Shown here piece after piece: positions 45,423 through 56,590 of a stretch of DNA of 64,000 nt. A model generated the notes under the pieces. It was given only the letters and a program-made list of their open reading frames with translations, was not told the DNA's origin and made no database searches. The stretch lies in the NCBI GenBank assembly GCA_020055645.1, contig CM034546.1, forward strand, positions 56,544,001-56,608,000, given 5' to 3'. Source of the stretch: Tomocerus qinae (lineage: Eukaryota; Arthropoda; Collembola; Entomobryomorpha; Tomoceridae). The first letter of the stretch is position 1, and every line of letters starts with the position of its first letter. The position numbers and the translations under genes were made by a program.

Positions 45423-45677
45423 TTAAACTAAATCATTTACATTGATATCGAAAATACTGTAAAATTCAAATTTTCGTTGATTACAATAATGTAAGCATCC
45501 AATGAAAGTAGAGAATTCACTATCGTTATTAAAATGTCTGTGGTTGAACATTTCTTGGAGTTGGCTAGACATGATGAAATCTAAATAAGTCATTGGTAAC
45601 TCTGGTACACGTACTATAACAAATCCGTGTTGAAGGAAGAAAGGACTAACTAATTGTTCTAGTGTAAGTTGCTGCAT
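45423..45677 (-). CDS. Small ORF a, first ORF of the LTR element
   Basis: 84 codons from ATG, MQQLTLEQLVSPFFLQHGFV at the start and KFEFYSIFDINVNDLV at the end, with LPMTYLDFIM between. It is similar to ORF b, so the pair is an internal duplication kept open in both copies. The first ATG-led frame of useful size after the 5' LTR. I know no gypsy family with such a pair. Confidence 0.65.
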   Translation of the reverse strand: MQQLTLEQLVSPFFLQHGFVIVRVPELPMTYLDFIMSSQLQEMFNHRHFNNDSEFSTFIGCLHYCNQRKFEFYSIFDINVNDLV

Positions 45678-46792
45678 AATTAAATCGTTTGCATGAAATT
45701 GTTTTTTAGTGTAGGTATGTTATTTATGCAAGTTTAGGTTTAAACCCCAGAATACATTGAAAGTAATGTAAGTCTAAAAATCAGGCTGTGTACGCTGATA
45801 TAGACTGTCCATTATTATAATCAAGAACCAGGGCATTGAATTTAACAAAAATCCCGGTTTTACATTAATATAATACTATATATATATATATCCCCCCCAA
45901 TATTCATATACATAGGGAGGGTATGGTATGCGGGTATACTACACAATAATAATTATTAACTTCCAGATATTTTTTGATAATGTTTGTCATACCCAGAAGT
46001 TTTCGTAAAGTTGAAAATTATTCCAATGATATGCAGTAAAATTCTTGAGTGCCGTTTGTTCAACAGTACCTCAGGAACACTGCTGAAAAAAAACTAAGTA
46101 GTACGTGAGTACGTTTTTCCAGGAGTAAAGCCAGTATTCTTCAACAATTTTGGGAATACTCCGGCTGTCCTGTACTTCACGGCTGCTTGTAACCTGTTAT
46201 ATTACATTAATTAGTATTTTTATATATTTTTTACTTAATTAGTCTAAGTGTTTGCGATTTTTGGAAAATTTGGCCAGGAGGGCGGGTAGATTTTCCAAAA
46301 AGCAAATTTTATTTGACCCTATAATTTATTTTGGAGAGAAAATAAAACATTTATTTAATTTAGTTGGCATTTTCAGACTTAATCTAATAATATTTAAGAT
46401 TAATTGTAAAAATAGTTAACTCCCAAGTCACCCTTAAGTTTATTTAATTAATTTTGGCATTCCTTTTAATATATTTTAGTGAAAAATAATTAATTTATGC
46501 TTTTTAGGTGGATTCTCAAATGACTCAAACCCTAAAATTGAATTTAAATTGAAATAACCTAAGTATTTTGGAAAAATTGGAAATTCGGGCAGAGGCTCCC
46601 GCTCTCCCGAAGGATTTTCAAAAAATTTTTTTCGCTTTTAGCGATGCTTGGGCAACCGAAACAAAAAAAAATTCAAAATTATTCCAAAATGTTCACAAAT
46701 TAATTAATTTAAATGTATATAAATGTATTTAATTTAGAATTAGGTTAATTTAATATAAGTTTAAATTGGGAAACCCCGAAGATACCCGGTCG
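45678..46792 (-). other. 5' leader of the LTR element
   Basis: About 1.1 kb between the primer-binding site and ORF a without a useful frame. Contains a short TA run and a C-rich patch near 45880-45900. A packaging signal and splice donor would be expected in such a leader, but none can be pointed to with confidence. Confidence 0.5.
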
Positions 46793-46811
46793 TCCTGTCG
46801 CGTATCGCCAC
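46793..46811 (-). promoter_or_regulatory. Putative primer-binding site
   Basis: Immediately inside the 5' LTR the element strand reads GTGGCGATACGCGACAGGAC, that is TGGCGA... after one G. A TGG start is the complement of a tRNA CCA end. The sequence resembles arginine-type binding sites (TGGCGACCGTGACAGGAC) but has one extra base, so the primer tRNA is not certain. Confidence 0.6.
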
Positions 46812-47443
46812 TGCGGTGGAATAACGGGTAGCTCGTCCTGAGTGATCCCGATCTCCCCGTTATGCTGGTTAGTACTAATTACTAACCTGTTAATCCCACT
46901 TTTGCCGGTGGGGTATTTTGTGGTGTAGAGAGAGAGCTGTGCTGGAGATGGAGTTGGCCAAATCCCGTGTGTCCGAGTGACTTCCGGATGTCAACTCCGT
47001 CCCAGAATGTGACTGGGATATCCGCTCAGAATGTGACTGAGCCTCCTAAGTCCTCGAATCGGTTTGTATGCGATTATATAATCGCGAGAGCCGTAAGTGT
47101 GACTCGTAGTGTGACTGTGCTTGATTGAGTGTGTGAATGGAACTCGGAGTGAATCGGTTTATACTTAAACCGATTCCGGGTAGTGTGTATGTGAGAATAA
47201 ATGAGAGAGTGGAAAAGACAACGAGTGTATGTTGCACAGTATATTTATTTTTCTCCTCTCGGTCCGGTAGTCAGCACACAATTGATTACAATTATTGAAT
47301 TGTCCTGGCTATTGGATTGGGAGGCGAGCGGAGCAGGAATCGGATGCATGGCAAATCCAACATGGATCCATGCATAAGATGCATTGCTCTGAGTGGTTGC
47401 CTGTGTGTGTCATGTGTACACAGACAACCGCTAACCGCTTTCA
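46812..47443 (-). repeat. LTR (5' LTR of the element)
   Basis: 632 bp, the upstream LTR for the minus-strand element and so the one carrying its promoter. It abuts the target duplication AGAT at 47444-47447. Confidence 0.95.
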
Positions 47444-47720
47444 AGATCCAGAAGTATTTCGACCAGAACGATTTCTGAATGACGATGAAACAAAAATGCT
47501 TGACCATCTGGCAATGATGCCTTTCTCAGTTGGTCGGAGAGTGTGTCCAGGAGAATCTTTAGCCCGAGACGAATTATTTCTGTTTACAGTAAAACTATTT
47601 CAGTCTTTTAAAGTAGAATTTGACCCAAATGAGCCATTGCCTTTACTTGGACATGTAAATGGCCTGACGCTTTCACCAATGCATCACAAAGTGGTATTTT
47701 CCCCGAGATTTGAATATTAA

Positions 47721-48543
47721 AGCAATCGAATTTAAGTTCACCATTATCTTATTCACACTGTTATAATATTACAATCATATATTTCAGTTCAGAAGTATCT
47801 AATTTAAGTTTTCGGATCTACCATCTTAAAATTGTTTATCATATTGTAATAATATAATGTTTATTCTAAGATTCCGTTTCCTAATATCTTATTGAAAATA
47901 AGAGAAGCCAAAACACACAAACGACGTTTTTGAATCTTTTAGTGGCTCAATACAACCCTTTGAATGTACTAATTGGATGAATGGGGCAATTAGTTATATA
48001 AATACGTAATTGTGTGTAAGGTACTACAGGATTACAGGACCTAAGTTTAAATAAACCATACCAAGCAATCTTCAAAATTATATAGCTAAATTGTATGAAA
48101 TTGTGTGTGCAATAATCCACCACTGTGTTTTATTTATTTTCTATTGATAATATATATTTCCATATAATATTCATCCTAATAAATATCACACCATTATAAT
48201 AAATATTTAGCTTTCAAATCAAATATGAATTTATAAGACGCTATGATATCATCAAGCTTGTGTTAATCAATTTCGAAAGGTCAGCACTATCATGTCTACT
48301 GGATATATGCCTTAGGGTCATCGATAGTCAGAAGACGAACAAAGCGCTTATAAAATAATGTTTGAGTAAAATTGCATTTTGCTTTCATCTTTAATTATCT
48401 TTTTTATATTATTTGGTTACAAGAAAAACCACCAATTTACTAATATGTATTTAATTTAATAGTACTTGGTACTATCTTTTCATTGGTACAAGCCTTGATA
48501 ATTCATAGAAAACATTTATTAATGGATGAGACAGCATGTGATC
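47721..48543. other. Intergenic
   Basis: AT-rich 3' flank of the broken P450 gene. No gene or repeat recognised. Confidence 0.45.
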
Positions 48544-48548
48544 ATCAT

Positions 48549-49778
48549 TGTAGTCGTGAACGAAGGGAACAGGCCCTTTTAGATTGTAACAATGGATCAA
48601 GGGTCAGTTTCAATTCTATTCATGTTAGTATTGTATTGTAGTGTGAAGTAGAATGTGAATGTATTTGTGTGAGTCATGTAGTAAGATATACTTAATTGCC
48701 TATGTCTGGAAAAATGTCTGGAATTGTATAGGGATGTCTAGAAATTTATATAGACAAGATGAGTTGAGAGTGGAATTGTATTGATTTCTGGGGGAAATTA
48801 ATTGTGACACGTGTAAATAGCTTACACGCGTAAGTGGGCATTGGTCAGAGAAAATCTCAGCTCATCTTCGTTTATCCAATGAAATGAAAATTGCATTACG
48901 CAAGTTGACAATGAGAAAATTGAGCCTTTGTATTTGAGTGGAGAGAATAAGTAGGATTAATACACACTGTGTTTAATCTTAGGCAAACAATAAGCGCAGT
49001 GGTCAAATTTGTATGTTATTTGTCCAGAAGTTGGAAAGATTGAGAATGTCAAAATCTTGAGAGAGTATAGGAGGAGCCTATTTAGTAAAAAGAGAGAACA
49101 GACCTCATTTGAGCTGTCTGTTCGCCAAGTATTTGCCTACTGAATAAAGTCAGGTAGGCTTGAGATTTGCCTTATTGCGATAAGGGACTCAAGTCGGGCA
49201 TTTACACGGCGGACAGCCAAAGTTGATTGTGGTGAATTGTGTCTAGTTGATTTTCTCTCCCGTAACATTGTCGGCATGTGGCCGTAATGAGTTGAGAGAA
49301 TTTCCCGTTTACGGATTTAGGAATGTAATCTTCGAGTAGGTAGCTAAATAGTACCTAGTGTGTTTCTCCCTCTAACTTTGTAACATCGTGGCTCTCTTTG
49401 TAATTCTATTGTAATTGAACCTTTTCATTCTATTGAAACCTATTGAAATTGTTTGTATTGTGAACATCGAGTAGGGATTGTAACTTGCAGGAACTTGGGT
49501 TGATCCACTAGCAAGAGGAGTGAAATAAAGGAAAGGAGGAACGGCTGAACGGCTGAACGCTAGTGGATGAACGCTCAGTGAATATCTATTTTGTGTTGTA
49601 ATTGGCTTCGTATATTTCAATAAAACCTTACACATTCGACATAAATACTGTTTCGAAATTGTGACTAATTGAGTAGTGCAGAGTAGTGCAGAAATAAATT
49701 TCCTCAGTTTAATTGTCAACTGGGGTGGTCCTTCGCCAGCTATAGAAGAATCTCGGGGACTACTGACAACCGACAACA
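48549..49778. mobile_element. Solo LTR, about 1.23 kb
   Basis: Bounded by the 5-bp direct repeat ATCAT (48544-48548 and 49779-49783). Ends are short inverted repeats, TGTAGTCG and CGACAACA. Contains AATAAAG (49146) and AATAAAACC (49620) as polyadenylation-like signals. No internal region or second LTR is present, as after recombination between two LTRs. A 5-bp duplication suits BEL/Pao or Ty3/gypsy. It is unrelated in sequence to the LTRs at 37.5 and 46.8 kb. Confidence 0.7.
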
Positions 49779-49783
49779 ATCAT

Positions 49784-50215
49784 AAGAGACATTTTTATAA
49801 TAACAAGTGACAAGCCATATTATAATCATAAACGACAATTTTCTAGTTTTCATACAAAAGATATCCTTAAAACGTGGCATAAATAGTTTAAGTCATAAAA
49901 TGTCCCTTTTCATTTTTTAAGCTCAATGGATTACTACCAAAATAACGTTTATATTTATATACATGGCAAAAGCGAAGTACCCCTCGCCTTACTAGTAGTT
50001 CAAGAAGTACACTAATAGTCCTAATGTTAAAGGATTCAGGCTGGTAGTACCAAAAACGCACTACCAAGACCTAAACGCGAGCCATTTTAGAGCACTATTA
50101 GGACATGGCAGTACATGCTATTAGAACACTTATTTATGGCTCTCAGAAATATACAGTGGTGTTCTACTAAGACCTAATGCTTAGTGGACAGCGCGCGCGG
50201 GTAAGTGCTCTACTG
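49784..50215. other. Intergenic
   Basis: No gene. About 49970-50215 is rich in words such as CTACTA, ACTATTAGGAC and GTACACTA that recur in the tandem array next to it. It may be a diverged outer part of that array. Confidence 0.4.
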
Positions 50216-50220
50216 ACTCC

Positions 50221-50393
50221 TACTATGCACATATGATTAGTATACTACCAGGTCCTTCTGTGAACAGATGATCAGTACACTACCAGGTCCTACTATGAAT
50301 GGATGATTAGTACACTACCAGGTCCTACTATGAATGGATGATTAGTACACCACCAGGTCCTACTATGAATGGATGATCAGTACATTAGCAGTT
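50221..50393. repeat. 35-bp tandem repeat, about five copies
   Basis: Unit: TACTATGAATGGATGATTAG then TACACTACCAGGTCC. Inner units are nearly identical, outer ones diverged. Confidence 0.85.
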
Positions 50394-50399
50394 TATTTT

Positions 50400-51630
50400 A
50401 TGTATCGATCATTATTACTGATAACATTACTGACACCATTGCAATAATAACATTTTATTGTACAGTTCAATATTATTTATTAACATAATTCAAAACATTT
50501 ACAACTGTTAATTCAACTTCACCCTACTTATCTGCTTCTTTCGCTTACTTAGTTCATACCTTTCCAACATCGTCGTATTGATGATTGAAAAGAATACAGA
50601 TTTCTTTATCAGCTGTATAACACTCTTCTCATTTTTCTTTAACCCTAAATATTTTGAAAACACGCTAGATATTATCGTTTGTTCACCAAAAAGAAATATT
50701 AAATTCCAAATTGGGAGAAACATAATATATAATTTCATTTTCATATGACATCAATTGCGTATATATCATTTTCGAATCAGTTTCAACATTTTAGTATCTG
50801 TTTGAGCGTTTACGAACTTGATCGAGCATTTCCGAATCCTTTTGAAACTTAGGATCTGAGATTATCTTATGATTACAGAAATGGAAATTTGGCCACTTAA
50901 ATGAGCTTTTTCTGTTTAAAACACCTAAAACTAAATCAGCCGAACTGATTGTGTTGTGTGATGACTGGATGACAGATAAATCAAGTATTTAAAAGGGATA
51001 CCGCCCTTTCAAAATCTACAGAGTGAATCCATCTATGGACAACCAATGAATAAAATCGACATCTTAGATTACCATAAGTATAGTCTCAAAAAATCAGAAA
51101 TGTCAAAAACTACAAGAATAAGTGGTTCAAACATTTTCTAAAAATCTCTAAACCCCTCCCAAGGGGGGTAAAAGTAAACAGAAATTACAGAAAATCATGT
51201 GTGACTAAATAATGAGATGATTATATCTCAGTAACAGTGCAAGGTATCAGTAAGAAATATTTTTTAAAAATACAAATGGGTATTGTAGATTAGTATAGAA
51301 ACAAATTTTATTTCTCATTGTTCGCGTTTTTCGAAATAGATCAAAATTTCCAAATTTTTTCAATTGAGAATAACAAGCGTGTCCCACAATTGCCCATGGA
51401 AGTTTGACTTGAATCGGAATAACGGGAATCTGAAGAAACAGATGCAATTTATTCCGCCGTGGGCAATTGTGGGACGCCGGAGATATTGTCGTTCAAAGTT
51501 TGGCAAAAAATGACTATTTTCGAACAAAATTAGTCCAGGGTTTCATAAATGGCATAAAAATGAAACTGGTTAATTAAAATATTAAATAGGTTTTCCAACC
51601 CATCTACTTATATCAAAATGTTTAGATAAT
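50400..51630. other. Intergenic
   Basis: A 78-codon lysine-rich minus-strand frame (50508-50744) has no recognisable motif. Around 51380-51475 the stretch CCCACAATTGCCCATGG recurs in inverted form (GTGGGCAATTGTGGGAC), giving a possible hairpin. Nothing supported as a gene. Confidence 0.4.
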
Positions 51631-51639
51631 TAACAGATG

Positions 51640-52870
51640 CGTATATTAGACATATATTGTTATATATTAGGGATACAGGCCTATATATTAGGCGTATATG
51701 CCCCTATATTGGGCATATATGTCAATATATCAGACATATATGGCTATATATTAGAAATTTATGGCTATATATTGGGCATATATCGATATATATTGGGCGT
51801 ATATAGGTATATAGTGGGCATATATTGGTATATACTGGGCATATATAGGTATATGTAGGGCATATATAGGTATATATTGGGCATATATAGTTACATATTG
51901 GGCATATATAGCAATATAATGGGCATATAAAGCTATATAATGGGCATATATAGCTATATAATGGCCATATATAGCTATATAATGGGCATATATAGCTATA
52001 TATTGGGCATATATACGTACATATAGGTATATATTGAGCAAATGAAGGTATATATTGGACATATATAGGTATATATTGGCCATATATAGGTATGTGTTGG
52101 GCATATATAGTTATATATTAGGCATATATAGTAATATAATGGGCATATACAGCTATATGTTGGGTATATATAGGTATATATTAGGTATATATGGCTATAT
52201 ATTGGACATATATAGGACCATATTGCGGATATATAGGTATATATTGGTCAAATATAGGTATATATTGGTCAAATATAGGTATATATTGGTCAAATATAGG
52301 TATATATTGGTCAAATATAGGTATATATTGGTCAAATATAGGTATGTATTGGTCATATATAGGTATATAATGGGCATATATAGCTATATATTGGGTATAT
52401 ATAGGTATATATTAGGTATACATTGGTCAAATATGGGTATATATTGGTCATATATAGGTATATATTGGTCATATATAGGTATATATTGGTCATATATAGG
52501 TATATATTGGTCATATATAGGTATATATTGGTCATATATAGGTATATATTGGTCATATATAGGTATATATTAGCCATATATAGGTATATACTGGGCAAAT
52601 ATAGCTATATAATGGGCATATATAGCTATATATTGGGAATATATAGGTACATATAGGTATATATTGGTCATACATAGGTATGTATTCAGCATATATAGGT
52701 ATATATTGGGCATATATAGGTATATATTGGGCATATATATGTATGAATTGGGCTTATAGAGTTATATATTAGGAATATATAGCTTTATATTGGGTATATA
52801 TGGGTATATATGGCCATATATTAGTCATATATGGCTATATGTTACTGATATAAATGACTACATAGAAGAC
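51640..52870. repeat. 21-bp minisatellite, about 1.2 kb
   Basis: Unit about CATATATAGGTATATATTGG plus T, repeated some 55-60 times with variants (AATATAGGT..., CATATATAGCTATATAATGG). Homogeneous runs at 52230-52350 and 52430-52570 contrast with mixed units elsewhere. The period is a multiple of three, so frames of up to 172 codons appear on both strands (heptads such as GIYRYIL and IYLYMTN). Confidence 0.92.
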
Positions 52871-53339
52871 ATACATAATTGGCTAAACTCATTGATCTCA
52901 CATAAATATCAGCATGGTACGTGGTGGTTGCACTGCCGCGTATGGAAACCCTGGAACGTTTCCAGCCAGTATATAGCTTGCAGTGCAAGGCGCGCAAGCA
53001 AAACGCTGGGAGCCGAGTGGTTGTCTATAGACGGATTCACTCTACAGCATAAAGGGGATTATTTTGTCATAGAAGAATAAAAAGCATAAATTGTTTTTAC
53101 CAATACATTGTGGTCTTCTAATTTGTTTGATTTATACAATATTCATTTTTAGAAATTAACACCCCATAGATCCAATTTCTAGATATGCCCTTCGTTACTC
53201 AATAAAAATGTCCTTAAGTATTTAAATGACTTAATTTCATCATTTTGCTGATTTTTATTGCTGTCCACCAGCGACAAACAATTAGCAAAAATTTACATTA
53301 TTATTTATAATTGATAAGTAGTAGCAACAGTATTAGTAG
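52871..53339. other. Intergenic
   Basis: A short less AT-rich patch at 52910-53060 (TGCACTGCCGCGTATGG) has a 96-codon frame fused to the end of the minisatellite. No family is recognised. Confidence 0.4.
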
Positions 53340-53762
53340 TATTTTAATATATATAACAGCCAAACTATATGAATTGCAATTCGAATAGAATTAGAACTTC
53401 TTCGTTTTGATGGATTGGATTGAATTGGAGTCCCACTTTAGACTTCTTCATGGAATGGCTTGTCACATTCTAGTGGTAGTCTGACGACATAATATTTTAT
53501 TAAACAACATAAAAATAACTAAAAACTAGGTTAAAAAAATTCTAAATTCTAAAAAAATTATTGCAAATAAAACGGCAAATTATTGATCAAGTCATACTAA
53601 GAACAAATGAAGCCAAATAACATTTAAATAAACAATATACTTCAATCAGTTCAGTCCTACAAAAACTCTTCAACATTGAAAAACTGCATTGCAAAAAAAT
53701 TTCTAACAATCAGTCAAATACAAAGCAGGTATGTATATGTACTACTATATGTAACATAATAT

Positions 53763-53909
53763 CGTCCTTTAAGGAACGAAAAAGCCAATATCCATTTTTT
53801 GTTTGGTGCAGGAAAAAGCCTATTATATCCATACGTTTGTTAGTGGAGTTAAGCTATTTCCAACACCAGACAAAAAATGGATATTGGCATTTTCGTTCCT
53901 TAAAGAACG
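53763..53909. mobile_element. MITE with CGTCC ends and ATAT target duplication
   Basis: 147 bp. The left end CGTCCTTTAAGGAACGAAAA and about 20 more bases are mirrored at the right end. ATAT lies on both sides (53759-53762, 53910-53913). The homologous site in copy A, near 23800, is empty. The ends resemble those of the MITE at 63168-63308. Confidence 0.82.
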
Positions 53910-53966
53910 ATATTTACAATCCGGTGATATTTAGACGTAGTAACTATACACTGAAATAAGTCTTAT

Positions 53967-56185
53967 CTACATAAACACTCCGTGTTGAGACCGCAAATGA
54001 GTCTTTAACTGGGAACCTTGAATGTAGGTATTTCCGCAGTGAAGGCAATTGTAAGGCCGCTCGCCAGTATGAATTCGTCTGTGATCGCCTAAATGACTTG
54101 AATTTCGAAAGAGTTTACCACAAAATTCGCATTCACAAGGTCGTTCATCCGTATGAGTTCTGTAATGATGTTTTAAACGATAGGAACTGGGGAACATCTT
54201 CCCACAAACATCACAAGGGTGTCCCGGTTTCTGCGAAACTGTTTTGCCCCTTCTACTGCCATGCTGGTAAGACATATGACGACGAAGACCTTTAAAACAT
54301 GGAGCATAACTACAATTATTATTTGTTTTGGAATGAAAATAGAAACAGAAAAATATTAAATTAGTCACGGAAAAAACTTATTAAGGACTTTAAATAAATA
54401 CTAAATTAATAGTAGTAAATATTTTTATATAAAAATGTAATTACAAGTTAAAGTGTCGTATGCTTTCCCGCAAACTTCGCATTTGTTGTCTGGAGGGCCA
54501 ATGAGATTAGGCTTATGACGATATCGTAAATGCCTGTTGAAGCCAAACAGAGTTTTACAAGTTCTTCCGCACAGCCCGCAGCAGTAGCCCGCATCCATTG
54601 GCATTTTGTAGATTACGCCGCTTGCGTGACCGTTCATTGCTTCTAAATCTTCATGTTCTTTTAACTCTTCCTTGCTAATGAAATATATGTCACAAAGTTG
54701 GCACTTTAACAATCCTTCCCCCTGTTTTGATGAATTGTCGCCGTCTTTGTCATTTACGGTTATTTCATTTGTTGAATCTACAGAAGATCCTTCGTGCTCA
54801 TTAACATCATTCATTCCTTTCCCATTTAGCAGCGGACATATATGCTCAGTCGCTTCTTCTAAACTGTAAAATCCCATTTGGCATTCGGCGCATTCGTGAG
54901 TGATTTGATGCGATTCCATGTGAGTTTGAAGTTGGTCCAAAGATTTGAAACTTAAATCGCAAACTTGGCAGTGCATCCAATTACTGCCGCATTGTTGGGT
55001 CACTTTGTGTCGAAGCAAATATTGTTTTCGTGATGCTCCTTCGCTAACCACATAAGTAGCAGCTGTTTCTTCTGCAACTTCTTCAATTTCTTCTTCAACA
55101 TCTTGGTCATCCTCTGCTTCCGTAAATCCACAAATGATTAATAAAATTTTCAAATACATTTTTATAAAGAATAGAATTTTTTCCTAATTGTAAAATGCAG
55201 TAACATACCGAACAATGTGCCTGCAGAGTTTATTACAAATTTAGATGTGATAACTGAATCCTCGTCCTCTTCACATTTTATATCACCAACAGGTTCAACT
55301 TCATATGTTCCCACACTTTCATCGTTAAGATCTACATCCTCTTCTTTTACAACAATGTTTGCAGCACCAACTATAAAATTACAAACGAAATTATAAATAC
55401 AAAACTAGAATAGTGTGCTAGTAAAATGTGGCAAACTATCGACTGCGCATAAGAATTTCAAATAGACCTTTGACTATTTAGTAGACCAATTTTGGATACC
55501 TAAGCGTGTTGAACTGTACAGCAAAATTACTACTGGTAGTCTTCTCATTACAAAACGGTACGGACATACATACAACCGAAAACCGTTCAATTACAAATCG
55601 ATACGGAGATACATACAATGGTCAACAGTACGTTTATGAAGCAGTAAATATATATTGTGACAGTGACAAGCTGCTCTAATTAATTAATTTATGTTTGCCA
55701 TTGAAGAAACAATACATCTAAATCTAACACTTAAAATATTGTCATAATATTAAAAAGTATAAACATACATAAATTAATATCAATCCAGTTAAAATCGAAA
55801 GTCATTATGTACAGTATTGTATTAATATACAATATGTCTCGATCAATACAACCTGGATGCTAAATTTTACGACAAGATTATTTACTTCGACTAAAATAAT
55901 AATTTTAAAATGCTAGAAAATGTATAAAGCCCCAAATTAAATTCTAAATTGACTTACTTCATCATTAAAAAAAATCTAACCTTCTTGGTTCGCCAAGTCA
56001 TCCTGCCAATTCCAACCGCTATTCAGGAACGCATTAATTTCCCTCTGGACAAATGGCTGTAGATCTTCTGAGAATGCCAATTTAAATTGCTCAATTAAAC
56101 TTTGGAGTCCGGATGCATTATTGAACAAACACTTTAACGTCATGCAGTTATCGCAACCACAAGATTCTGTGGTAGGTTTCCCCAT
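53967..56185 (-). CDS. C2H2 zinc-finger protein, copy B, four exons
   Basis: Paralogue of the gene at 23912-26380. Exons on the minus strand: 56185-55981, 55370-55209, 55113-54445, 54289-53967, total 1,359 bases, 452 residues, GT/AG conserved. The ancestral start is lost: copy A has ATGTACGACG, here ATTACGACG, so translation must begin at the next ATG (MGKPTTES), seven residues later. Exon 3 is nine bases shorter (in the KEELKEHE loop), and the residue at the exon 3/4 junction is Cys where copy A has Arg (LTCLRRHM). About eight C2H2 fingers are all present, with linkers such as RIHTGERPYNCLHCGN; one reads THTDERP in place of THTGERP. Both copies look functional, so this is a retained pair. 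Binding sites unknown. Confidence 0.84.
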
Positions 56186-56394
56186 GTGGATAGTTACGTC
56201 GTAATATTTAAACTTTTTTCTTCGGATAATTGTAAGAGTCTGAAATCAGAGGCAGAATAATAGTTGTACTACTAGATTCATTGTTTGTAAATGTTAATTA
56301 TTATTTTATGCTTCTTCACTATTATAATTACCACATAGTCACTGTCTCCAGCCTTTAGCCGTATTTTCCATTTAGTAATGCATGGAGTACAATG

Positions 56395-56590
56395 TTAAAA
56401 GCAAAAACAGCAAACGACGGGACATAATGGTATTCAAAAAATCGGCCGAAAAAGTAACTTTCAGGTTGATTAGGGAGTCATCCGTCGAAATCGAAGAGTT
56501 TCGACTGATGACATTATATTCAATTTGAAACCTAATCATTTGGCCGATTTTTTAAATACCATTTTGTCCCCTTTTTTCTGCTTTTACTTG
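56395..56590. mobile_element. Putative MITE upstream of zinc-finger copy B
   Basis: Inverted ends: AAAGCAAAAACAG, GGGACATAATGGTAT and AAAAAATCGGCC on the left; the complements GGCCGATTTTTT, ATACCATTTTGTCCCC and CTGCTTTTAC on the right. Not found in copy A. No clear target duplication. Confidence 0.65.

Larger units (their letters stand above)
37533..47443 (-). mobile_element. Complete Ty3/gypsy-type LTR retrotransposon with extra ORFs
   Basis: A 9,911-bp element with TG...CA ends, 632-bp LTRs and the 4-bp target duplication AGAT (37529-37532, 47444-47447). In element order (right to left): LTR, primer-binding site, a leader of about 1.1 kb, two small related ORFs, gag, protease-RT-RNaseH-integrase, an EXOSC10/Rrp6-like exonuclease ORF, polypurine region, LTR. 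All large frames are open. The LTRs appear to differ at two positions (aatagcg/aataacg near the start; ggatacatgg/ggatgcatgg near 500), consistent with recent insertion and possible current activity. Confidence 0.95.
35045..47720 (+). pseudogene. Cytochrome P450 (CYP2-clan-like) split by an LTR retrotransposon
   Basis: Same seven-exon plan as the gene at 1533. Exons: 35045-35132, 35220-35340, 35431-35543, 36054-36330, 36510-36760, 36895-37075, and exon 7 in two parts, 37355-37532 and 47448-47720. Counting one copy of the AGAT target duplication, the frame is open throughout for 493 residues. C-helix KAWVEQRRF (Trp present), I-helix GGTDTVAS and EVLRFSS precede the insertion. FRPERF and the haem loop PFSVGRRVCPGE lie after it. 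As it stands, transcription into the element meets a stop at 37560, so any product lacks the haem cysteine. All host damage seen is this insertion, which implies a recent loss. An uninterrupted allele may exist. Confidence 0.88.

Noticed and set aside
47295-47720. A 141-codon frame beginning in the LTR and running into P450 exon 7
   Set aside because: A chance fusion of LTR sequence with the displaced exon; only 47448-47720 is P450 coding sequence.
51637-52656. Tyr/Ile heptad-repeat proteins
   Set aside because: By-products of the 21-bp minisatellite, present on both strands.
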